A DNA stretch of 17,320 nt from Spongiibacteraceae bacterium (lineage in GTDB: Bacteria > Pseudomonadota > Gammaproteobacteria > Pseudomonadales > PIVM01): contig JAUXDF010000019.1 of NCBI GenBank assembly GCA_030618505.1, positions 1-17,320 on the forward strand. Reading direction: 5' to 3'. The translations under genes and the position numbers were made by a program. This document shows positions 1 through 8,000 of this stretch, piece by piece. The stretch's first letter is position 1, and the number at the start of each line of letters is the position of its first letter. Under the pieces are notes generated by a model that made no database searches, had not been told where the DNA came from, and was given only the letters and a program-made list of their open reading frames with translations.

Positions 1-1349
1 GAGCCGGGGAGAAAAAACATTGGAGTAAATGAGACCGCTGTTGTTAATACTGCAAAAATTACTGGTTTGGAAATTTCCTGTACGCCAATAATGGCACCTT
101 TTTCGCCTTTGGAACCTAATGTATGATGGCGGTGAATGTTTTCACCGACGATGATCGCATCATCAACTACGATTCCAAGCACGATTAATAGAGCGAAGGT
201 GGATATCATATTGATACTTCCACCGCTAAGATACAGTATTACAAAGCCGCCCAAAAATGCGACGGGTATGCCAAGGGATACCCACAAGGAGAGGCGTAAA
301 GTCATAAACAATAATAAGGTAATAAATACTAGTGCCAGACCGCTGATTGCATTGTCGACTAAAAGCTCTATTCTACGCTCAAAATATTTAGCCGTATCGC
401 CATCGATGCTTACCGTAATCCCTTCAGTAAGTTGTTGGTTTTTCTTTTCAGCATATTCGTGCAGGGTCTGAGCTAAGTCTAAGAGGTTTTCTCGATCGCC
501 TTGCCCTATATTTAGCATGATGGCGGGTTTACCATCAAAAAATGTTTGCTGGTTAGTTTCAGTAAGACCGTCACGGATAGTTGATATATCTCCGAGAGAA
601 ACATGGCCGCCATCGGGTTGAGCAAGGAGAATCAGATTGCGAAAATCTTCTGCATTATAGGCTTGTCCTACTGCTTCAACTGAAATGCTTCCACCGCTGG
701 TAGAAACAGAGCCACCAGAAGCCTTCATGGAATTGCGCCGGATAGCTTGGGCTACACTCGCCAGGCTCATGTTATAGCGTTGCAGTTCTTCCTCGGACAC
801 TTCAATAGAGATTTCGTAACTTCTGTTACTTCTAATTCTGACTCGGCTAACTCCGAGATTAATCAGTTCATCACGTACATTGCCTGCAATAGTTTTTAGC
901 GTCGCATAATCAGCATTACCTGCTATCACCAAGCTGGCAATATTATTGGGCGCTTCGGTGATTTTAGTGATGGGTCTTGCTACGGTGCTTGGAAATGAGG
1001 AAATGGCGCCAACATTACCCTTTATTTTATCCAGTAGATCTGCACCGTCTATGCCGTCCTCTATGTTCATGGAGATGATGCATAACTGTTCTTTTGCAGC
1101 GGTGTGAAAGTCCTTAATTCCCTGCAAACCAGTAATAGCCCTTTCCAATGGCATGCAGACGGCTTCTTCAACTTCCGTGGGGGAGGCGCCAGGGTAGGCA
1201 GCGGTTATGCTAATCTTGTCCAGGGAAACATTTGGCAGAATTTCTTTTTTTGTTTCAGGAATAAGCATTATTCCTGCAGCAACAATGATGAACATCAGCA
1301 TATTTGCTGCAACGCGATTGTGTATAAACCATGCGATTAGCCCATTCAT
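1..1349 (-). CDS. RND (HAE1-type) efflux pump inner-membrane permease, N-terminal part, cut by window edge
   Basis: Reading the minus strand from the ATG at 1349 gives 449 uninterrupted codons to the window edge. This is under half of the usual roughly 1,030-residue pump. The product begins MNGLIAWFIHNRVAANML, the typical first transmembrane helix (about residues 10-30). A long periplasmic porter region follows, opening with AAYPGASPTEVE (50-61) as in AcrB-type pumps. Transmembrane helices resume near residue 335. The helix-4 proton-relay pair is present as D396-D397 in GIVVDDAIIVGEN, matching D407/D408 of AcrB. Proton-driven export across the inner membrane follows from family knowledge. The ATG shares its A with the last base of the adaptor stop codon (TAATG), so the two genes are probably translationally coupled. 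The natural substrate is inferred to be the NRPS product, but general drug or detergent efflux is possible. The family call is secure. Confidence 0.95.
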   Translation of the reverse strand, partial: MNGLIAWFIHNRVAANMLMFIIVAAGIMLIPETKKEILPNVSLDKISITAAYPGASPTEVEEAVCMPLERAITGLQGIKDFHTAAKEQLCIISMNIEDGIDGADLLDKIKGNVGAISSFPSTVARPITKITEAPNNIASLVIAGNADYATLKTIAGNVRDELINLGVSRVRIRSNRSYEISIEVSEEELQRYNMSLASVAQAIRRNSMKASGGSVSTSGGSISVEAVGQAYNAEDFRNLILLAQPDGGHVSLGDISTIRDGLTETNQQTFFDGKPAIMLNIGQGDRENLLDLAQTLHEYAEKKNQQLTEGITVSIDGDTAKYFERRIELLVDNAISGLALVFITLLLFMTLRLSLWVSLGIPVAFLGGFVILYLSGGSINMISTFALLIVLGIVVDDAIIVGENIHRHHTLGSKGEKGAIIGVQEISKPVIFAVLTTAVSFTPMFFLPG

Positions 1350-1365
1350 TAGATATCGGTTTCCT
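1347..1365 (-). promoter_or_regulatory. TAATG stop-start overlap of adaptor and RND pump genes
   Basis: The adaptor stop TAA (1351-1349) and the pump ATG (1349-1347) share one base. AGGA (1365-1362) lies 12 nt upstream, longer than ideal. Re-initiation by ribosomes finishing the adaptor is therefore the likely way the pump is translated, giving matched amounts of the two subunits. Confidence 0.6.
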
Positions 1366-2701
1366 GTTCTTCAGTCATCATATCCGCCATTCCCGCGGGA
1401 TTGACGGGAGGGGCTGTTTTTTTAGCGGGTTTTACTGAAGGCTTTTCTTCCGTTTTGTTATCACCGCTTGGGCTTGTTGTTGGGGCAGTGAAAAAATCTT
1501 CGCTAATCAGTGCTTTCATTGGCTCCGCTTCATTTTTTATCACCACCTCCATATTTTCAACCACTACATCCAGTTGTGTTAAGACGATTTTTTCACCCTC
1601 TTCAACTCCAGTTTTGATGTAGATGCGGTCTTTGCCTCGGTAGAGAATATCAACTTTGCGCACATGGATACGGTTCTCACTGTCGAGGACATGTAATTCA
1701 TCCATGTTGTGTAGGGCGCTCAAGGGAACGGATATCAGACTGCCATGGGTGCGCCCCTGGACGGTTGCAGAGACAAAAGTCCCTGCTGACAAAGGCGGCC
1801 GACCAGGCTGTGATGGGTCGGGGGAGTAGGGAGAGTCGATTTGCGCAATGACATAGGTCAGTCGATTGCGAGGATCAACATTGCCTTCCGAGCGAATGAT
1901 TCTCCCCTGCCATTGATATTTTCCGCTACCTTCCTTAATAATTACAGCCGGTTGTTTTTCTTTTTTATTGGTATCGTTAGCATATCGTAATGGCACATCA
2001 ACCAGTTCTAGTTGAGCTGTTGACAGTGGCAGGCGGACTTCTGCTTTATCAATGGAGTAAAGCTTGGCAAGAGGTTTTCCGGTAGACACATACTCTTTGA
2101 TATCAACAGTTTTTTTCAATACTCGACCGTCAAAAGGGGCTTTGATGGTGGTTTTTTCCAATTGTCTTCGTGAAAGTCTAACTGCGCTTCGTGCCGCATT
2201 GTAGCTGGACTCGGCCTCTTTAAGTTGCGGAATACCCTTGGCAAGCTCGGAGCGTTTGCCAACATTGATACCTTCGATGTTGCCACTTCTGATGTTCGCC
2301 TGGGTTTTTAGCAGGTTGAGCCGTGCGGACGCCTCATTGGCCTGAGCTCGTTCCAGCTCCATGTCATATTGGCTGGAATCTATTTTTATCAGCCAGTCGC
2401 CTTTTTTGAAGTAGGCACCATTTGAAAATTTTGGAGAAACGGCTATTACCGAACCCATGACTTCCGATGTTAGCTGAATCTGAATGGCCGGGTTGACGGT
2501 GCCTCGGGTTTGCACTGGAATGCTGGTTTGTTCCGAGTATAGAGTCATTACCTCGACACCAGGAAGTTTTGCCGATTTGGGCTTTGGCTTAATCTTTGGT
2601 GGAGAGGATAGTAATAATGTCACAATAAAAAAGCCGCCCAAAGTGATAAAAATTGGAAGCCACAGTTTTTTATTAGTAAATTTCGATAAAATTTTATTCA
2701 T
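1349..2701 (-). CDS. RND efflux periplasmic adaptor (membrane fusion protein, MFP/HlyD type)
   Basis: This 450-residue protein has the layout of an RND adaptor, which links the inner-membrane pump to an outer-membrane channel. A single N-terminal hydrophobic segment (about 13-31) follows a short basic stretch. There is no lipobox cysteine, so it is probably membrane-anchored rather than a lipoprotein. The two halves of the lipoyl-like domain are at about 78-112 (GSVIAVSPKF, GDWLIKIDSSQY) and 184-217 (TTIKAPFDGRV). An alpha-helical hairpin lies between them (113-183) with an RSEL stretch at 150-153, a possible channel-contact motif. Beta-barrel and membrane-proximal regions follow. The last ~50 residues are a Pro/Lys/Glu-rich tail with no recognisable fold. 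The start is the only reasonable ATG, although its purine-rich GAAAGGG directly abuts the ATG, leaving no normal spacer. It lies 35 nt after the thioesterase gene and overlaps the pump gene by one base. No outer-membrane partner is visible. Confidence 0.93.
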   Translation of the reverse strand: MNKILSKFTNKKLWLPIFITLGGFFIVTLLLSSPPKIKPKPKSAKLPGVEVMTLYSEQTSIPVQTRGTVNPAIQIQLTSEVMGSVIAVSPKFSNGAYFKKGDWLIKIDSSQYDMELERAQANEASARLNLLKTQANIRSGNIEGINVGKRSELAKGIPQLKEAESSYNAARSAVRLSRRQLEKTTIKAPFDGRVLKKTVDIKEYVSTGKPLAKLYSIDKAEVRLPLSTAQLELVDVPLRYANDTNKKEKQPAVIIKEGSGKYQWQGRIIRSEGNVDPRNRLTYVIAQIDSPYSPDPSQPGRPPLSAGTFVSATVQGRTHGSLISVPLSALHNMDELHVLDSENRIHVRKVDILYRGKDRIYIKTGVEEGEKIVLTQLDVVVENMEVVIKNEAEPMKALISEDFFTAPTTSPSGDNKTEEKPSVKPAKKTAPPVNPAGMADMMTEEQETDI

Positions 2702-2736
2702 CCCTTTCGCTCGGTAATGTGAAGAATGTTGCTGAT

Positions 2737-3591
2737 TTATAGGCAGGCAGTACGAGAGCCCAGATAAAGTAGGTCGGCAATTTGTCGCAGCAGTGCTTTA
2801 TTTTCTTGTACGTAATAAAAATGATCACCTTCAAATAGCTGCAGCCAGAATGTGGCGCTGGTATGTTGCTGCCAGCTCTGCAGATGATCCAAGCTTACTC
2901 GATTATCCTGCTTACCGCCAAATACAGAAACAGGCATTGTGAGTGGAACTTCCTCGTGATATTTGCGAGTTTCCACTATTTTGAAGTCTGCTCGTAAGAT
3001 GGGTTCCATCATATCCATCAGTTCGGCGTTTGCCAGTGCTTCTTTGGGGGTGCCGTTTAGTTCGCGCAGTTTATCGAGAAAATCCGTTTTTGGTAAATCA
3101 TGAATGGGTTCTCTGCCAAGTAGAAACTGCGGCGCCCGGCAGCCTGATACTAATAAATGGCAGGGCTGGGGTAATCCACGGCGACGTAGGCAGCGAATTA
3201 GTTCATAAGCGATGGTGCCTCCCATGCTATGACCAAAAAATGCAAAAGGCGTGTCGAGTTGAGCCTCTATGCCATCACAGATTGCCTCGACCAATGCCGG
3301 CAGTTGATCAATGGCGGGTTCGCTAATACGTTGGCCTCTGCCGGGAAGTTGTACAGCACAGACCTCCAGGTTGGATGGGAGTTGTTTGTGCCACTGATGA
3401 TAAACCGCTGCGCTACCGCCAGCATGGGCAAAACAAAATAGGCGCAAGCTTGGGTTGGATACTTTTTTTGCTCTTACTAGCCAGGCGGGTTTGGTATTAA
3501 AACGATTATTAATATTGGTATTAAGTACTTGAGTGCCGCGATTGAGGGTTCTACCCTTGCTGATGCTGTTTGTTGTTATTTTTGTTTGCAT
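2737..3591 (-). CDS. stand-alone type II thioesterase (GrsT/RifR-like)
   Basis: A 284-residue alpha/beta hydrolase of the type II thioesterase family. These cytoplasmic enzymes remove wrong acyl or aminoacyl groups from NRPS/PKS carrier domains. Family marks are FCFAHAGGSA (52-61), the PGRGQR stretch (83-88) and the nucleophile elbow GHSMGG with Ser122. Asp229 (in GGKQDNRV) and His257 (in EGDHFYY) complete the triad. The spacing agrees with RifR Ser94/Asp200/His228 as I recall it. The protein is longer than the usual 240-260 residues because about 35 Asn/Thr-rich residues precede the first family-like residues (AWLVRA, 36-41). No alternative ATG, GTG or TTG lies in that extension, so ATG 3591 is the best start. 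An AAAGG box sits 12 nt upstream, rather far. It follows the MFS gene after a 126-nt spacer and precedes the adaptor gene by 35 nt. Confidence 0.93.
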   Translation of the reverse strand: MQTKITTNSISKGRTLNRGTQVLNTNINNRFNTKPAWLVRAKKVSNPSLRLFCFAHAGGSAAVYHQWHKQLPSNLEVCAVQLPGRGQRISEPAIDQLPALVEAICDGIEAQLDTPFAFFGHSMGGTIAYELIRCLRRRGLPQPCHLLVSGCRAPQFLLGREPIHDLPKTDFLDKLRELNGTPKEALANAELMDMMEPILRADFKIVETRKYHEEVPLTMPVSVFGGKQDNRVSLDHLQSWQQHTSATFWLQLFEGDHFYYVQENKALLRQIADLLYLGSRTACL

Positions 3592-3717
3592 ATCGTATTA
3601 CAACCTTTATTTTATAGGGGATTAACCCTTTGCTAAAATCACTGTTTCAAAGCGACGCTCTCCCGAGGCCTATCTTCAGAGCGCTTGTTCTCCAACGTGA
3701 CTGGAGGCCCTCTTTCG
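3592..3717 (-). other. 126-nt spacer between MFS and thioesterase genes with two short hairpins
   Basis: This is the longest non-coding stretch in the window. On the transcribed strand, CTCCA/TGGAG forms a 5-bp stem with a 7-nt loop (3690-3706). CGCTCT/AGAGCG forms a 6-bp stem with a 16-nt loop (3656-3683). Neither is followed by a U-run, so neither is a convincing intrinsic terminator. An AT-rich block (TATAAAAT, 3609-3616) resembles a -10 box, but no acceptable -35 lies 16-18 nt upstream. It also sits so close to the thioesterase ATG that the implied leader would be about 10 nt. The hairpins might slow transcription or shape mRNA stability between the biosynthesis and export halves, but that is speculation. 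Confidence 0.4.
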
Positions 3718-5052
3718 TTATTGTGCATCCAAATTTGGCAGATCCAAATCAATTCGCCGTATCGACGGTGTCAACCAGGCAATAACCACTGCTATCAGGC
3801 TCATACAGCCCAGCAGGCTAATCATCACCGCAACGCCTCGGCCTTGGCCGCTACCAAAAATTGGCACTAGCCAGGCTGCCAAGGTGTTGCTTAAACCTAG
3901 GGCATCACTTGCCATGCTGTTCTCTGCCATCATTGGCTCAAAGACTTGATCAGCCAAAGGGCCTGCGACTAAAAGGGCTATCGGTGAGGTAATACCGACA
4001 ATAAAAGCCCTGAAGCCAAAAACCCGACCTTGTACATCCGGTGCTATTTTGCGTTGGAAGATCTGCTGGCTGCAGGCAGTGACGATAGGGAAGGAGCCCA
4101 TAATCAGTAGCCCACCCAAGGCAACCATAATTGCAGAGGGAATGATGGGCGCCAGGATGTAGCCTCCGCAGACAACGAGTCCGCCGCCTAAAACGCCAAA
4201 CACTTTACGCTCGGGACCGCCCCAGGCCATTATTATAATACTGCCCAGAACCATACCAAAACCGGATACAGAGGCAATAATGCCAAGTCCTGCGGCATCG
4301 GTAAAGCCCAAAACCATTGGTGTGATTAGCACACCAATGGCGGCGACGTTAAATGCGATGCATGCGTAGAAGATAAGCAGGCCTAGCAGGCCCCGGCGTT
4401 GGCGGAGGTAGTTCCAGCCAAATAGCATTGATTTTAAAAGGTTTTCTTTGGGTTTCTGGTTGTCAGAAACAGCCTTTGGTTGAGGGATTTGTGTGGCTAA
4501 TAACGTAGTAACACCAAAAATAAAAGTTATTAGATCAATTGTGAATATAGCCTTTAATCCGACCCCAAGCAGTAATGCGCCAGCAATGGCGGGGGCTATC
4601 AGGCGCACGACGCCCAAGGACAGTGACATCATGCCATTGGCTTTGGTGAGCTTATCTGCCGGTACCAGCATGATCACAGAGGCTGCGACGGCAGGCATCA
4701 CAAAGGCATTAAAGATAGCCGATAGTGCCGACAGTAGAACAATATGCCAGACCTTGAGCATATCTAGCCAATACAGGCTAGCCAGGGAGGCGGTTAAGAG
4801 TATTGCAACGGTTTGTCCGACCAATAGAATGGTTTTGCGATTATAGGCATCGACAATGGTGCCAGCGATCGGGCTCAGCAAGGCAGCGGGAAGACTGGCG
4901 GCGAGCGCTATCATGGCGAAATCGGTGACCGAGCCTGCCTGTTGATAGGCCCAGACACCAAGACTAAAGCTGGTTAGTGTGGAGCCGAGCAAGGAAAGCG
5001 CCTGGCCGACTAATAATATTGTAAAGGCACGCATACTATTTTCTTTATTCAA
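3718..5052 (-). CDS. MFS exporter, MFS_3/DHA3 (EntS-like) family
   Basis: A 444-residue polytopic membrane protein with about twelve hydrophobic segments, probably exporting the peptide across the inner membrane by proton antiport. The loop after helix 2 (about 64-74, GTIVDAYNRKT) is the MFS motif A region. The C-terminal part has a long loop (PLADQVFEPMM ... IFGSGQGRG) before the last helix, a form I recall from MFS transporters beside NRPS genes. The proposed start is TTG at 5052. It overlaps the NRPS stop codon by 4 nt (TTGA), and an AGGA box lies 9 nt upstream (5062-5065) inside the NRPS 3' end. An ATG six codons further in (5034) is the alternative and would remove only MNKENS. Its upstream purine stretch is weaker. 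The tight overlap suggests translational coupling with the synthetase. Substrate is inferred from context. Confidence 0.92.
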   Translation of the reverse strand: MNKENSMRAFTILLVGQALSLLGSTLTSFSLGVWAYQQAGSVTDFAMIALAASLPAALLSPIAGTIVDAYNRKTILLVGQTVAILLTASLASLYWLDMLKVWHIVLLSALSAIFNAFVMPAVAASVIMLVPADKLTKANGMMSLSLGVVRLIAPAIAGALLLGVGLKAIFTIDLITFIFGVTTLLATQIPQPKAVSDNQKPKENLLKSMLFGWNYLRQRRGLLGLLIFYACIAFNVAAIGVLITPMVLGFTDAAGLGIIASVSGFGMVLGSIIIMAWGGPERKVFGVLGGGLVVCGGYILAPIIPSAIMVALGGLLIMGSFPIVTACSQQIFQRKIAPDVQGRVFGFRAFIVGITSPIALLVAGPLADQVFEPMMAENSMASDALGLSNTLAAWLVPIFGSGQGRGVAVMISLLGCMSLIAVVIAWLTPSIRRIDLDLPNLDAQ

Positions 5053-8000
5053 TCGACTTGATCCTGTTGGTTAATCGCATTGTTTAGTACTTTGGCCAGT
5101 GGAATTACATGGGGCTCTTTAAGCATACCGTTGTGATCACCGGCGACGATATGGCAGCCGAGCTGCCCTGTAATCAGCTTTTCCCAGCCGAGGGTGTCCT
5201 TGCGGCCGGCCAGCTTAGCAAGGCGTCCGGCGGCTTTTTGCAGTTCCCCTTCGGCACGGATAAGCGTGGCGTCAATCGCCAGAGGGGCAGGCTGATAATC
5301 CTGCACAATCTGGTTAAAGCCTTTGAGTACCCTCAATGCCGCCTCGAGGTAGCGACGGTCAACGGCGTAGTTAATCATCTCCAGCACGGTATCAATCAGC
5401 TCACGGTGGGATAGGTGGCGGAGTTTGCTGTAGGGCAAATCAACCCCAAAGTTATCACGCAGGAAAATCAGCATCAGGCTGGCTTCATCGCTGTGTTTAT
5501 GGGCATCTTTTGCTTTGGGGATATAACTGTCCAGCAGGCCCAAAAAGGCGACCTGTTCTCCGGCAGCAAGTAGTTTACGGCTGATTTCAAAGGCGAGGAA
5601 ACCACCAAAGGAATGGCCGGCCAAATGATAGGGGCCACTGGCTTGTTTGCCTCGAATTGCCTCAATATAAAAATCACTGAGCTGATCGAGCTTGTCAAAG
5701 GCTTGCTGATCTTCCTCCAGCCCGCAGGCTTGCAGGCCGTAGACGGGATGCTCGGCGAGCTCTTGAGCGAGCTGGTGATAACTTAATACCATGCCGCCGC
5801 CGGGGTGGATAATAAACAGTGGTGCTTTTTCGTTACTGCACTGATTAATGGCGATCAGTGGTGACCAGCCGACGATACCCTGCTGAACCAGCTCGGCCAT
5901 GGCGGCGATGGTTTGGGCATGGAAAAGCGAGGTCAGTGGTAACTTGATCTCAAAGCGTTCCTCCACCAAATTAACAATTTTGATCACCAGCAGCGAATGC
6001 CCACCGAGTTCGAAGAAGTTATCGTAAATACCAATACACTCGGCATTTAAGGCCTGCTGCCAGATCTCTGCTATGGCCAGTTCTTGCTCGTTTCTCGGGG
6101 CGACATATTCGGTGCTGATGTTCTGTGAAAAATCGACCTCTGGCAGGGCATTTTTATCGATCTTGCCGGTGGGCGTCAGCGGCCATTGCTGCAGGCCAGC
6201 AAAGGCAGCCGGAATCATATATTCAGGCAGGGTTTTACCCAGCTCGGCACGGATCGCAGCGTTATCCAGCGTTTGTTCGCCATCAAGCAGTAGATAGGCG
6301 ACCAGCTGTTTATCTTCACCCTCACCCTTCACCTGTACGATGGCTTCACGAACATAAGTGAGCTGGCTGATTTGTGCTTCAATTTCTCCCAACTCTATAC
6401 GGTGGCCACGAATCTTGACCTGATGATCGATACGCCCGAGGTACTCGATATTGCCGTCGGGCAGATAACGCGCCAAATCACCGGAGCGATAGAGGCGCTG
6501 GTAGTGGGGCTGCATTTTTTCCGGCAACTCATTAACAAAGGGATTATTAATAAACTTCTCGTTCGTGAGATCGTCACGTTTGAGGTAGCCCTTGGTGACA
6601 CCGGGCCCGGCAATTTGCATTTCGCCAGGGATGCCAATTGGCACACGCTGTCCCTGAGCGTCCAGTATATGGATATGCAAATCACTCATGGGGCGACCAA
6701 TCACACTGCCGCCGTTGGCCAGATCCCTGGCGTGGATGCGGTAATAGGTGACGTGTACAGTGGTCTCGGTAATACCGTACATGTTGATTAGTTGTGGCTG
6801 ATTTAAACCATGGCGAACTGCCCAGGTTTGCAGGGCGTTAAAATCCAGTGCTTCACCACCAAAGACCACATAACGCAAAGCCAGTTTATTTTCCGCAGCG
6901 CCGGTTTCAGTAACAGGCTGTTTGCTGTCGACGGCAATTAGTTGTGAAAAGGCCGATGGTGTCTGGTTTAGTACGGTGACTTGCTCATCAATGAGCAGTT
7001 GGTAAAATTGATCGGGGGCGCGACTGGTTTCATAAGGAACCACAACCAGCTTGCCACCAAAGAGCAGGGCACCCCAGATTTCCCAGACGGTAAAGTCAAA
7101 GGCGTAGGAATGGAATAAGGTCCAGACATCGTTACGGTCAAAATGAAATTGGTCATCAGTGGCGGTAAACAGCCGCGATACATTGGCATGGGTCACCAGA
7201 CAGCCTTTGGGTTTGCCGGTAGTGCCCGAGGTGTACAATACGTATATGGTCGAGTCCAGGGGGATCGCCAGCTTGAGGTTATTGTCACTGTGTTTAGCGA
7301 TAGTTGTCCAGTCGCTGTCAATATTGACTCGAGGCCCCTGATAGTCTGGCAGTGTTTTAAGCAGATCTGAAGAGCTAACCAGCAGCGTTGCTTGCGAATC
7401 TTCAAGAATATATTGCAGACGATCACTGGGGAAATGTGGATCAAGGGGGATGTAGGCGCCGCCAGCTTTTAGTATGCCGAGCAGCCCCACTAATAGATCG
7501 GTGGAGCGTTCCAGGCAGAGGCCGATAAAGTCACCGTTTTCCACACCTTGGGCACGCAGTTCGACGGCCAGTTGATTGGCGCGCCTGTTCAGCTCATCAT
7601 AACTAAGACTATCTTTTCCACATTTCACTGCGGTCTTTTGCGAGAAGAGTGTCGCCATGCGCTCAAAGCGTTGATGCACCAGTTGTGTTCTAACAACTTT
7701 GTCGTGGCAGAGGTTGATCTCCGCGAGTGCTTTGTTTTCCTCTGATGTGAGCAGGGAAAGCTGGCGTATTGGTGATTGTTGATCTGCCAAAATTGCTTTT
7801 AATAACTGCTTGAAGTGACTGAGCAGGCGCTCGATAGTATCCTTTTCAAACAGAGAAGTGCGGTATTCAATGTTGCCGCTCAAGAACTCGCCGCCGTCAA
7901 TCATGTCCAAAGTCAGATCGAACTTGGCGGGTTTGTCGATATCCTGGACGCTATCTTGCAGTGAGCTAACATCGAGTTTGCCAAACTGCATGTTTTCCAT

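Noticed and set aside
136..471. Plus-strand open frames across the window, for example this 111-codon one
   Set aside because: They lie opposite clearly coding minus-strand genes (here the RND pump), show no family motifs and overlap conserved domains on the other strand.
3609..3639. Internal promoter before the thioesterase gene (TATAAAAT as -10)
   Set aside because: The hexamer at the right -35 distance is ATTTTA, a poor match to TTGACA, and the implied leader would be only about 10 nt and would clip the ribosome binding site. TTGAAA further up is 28 nt away, too far.
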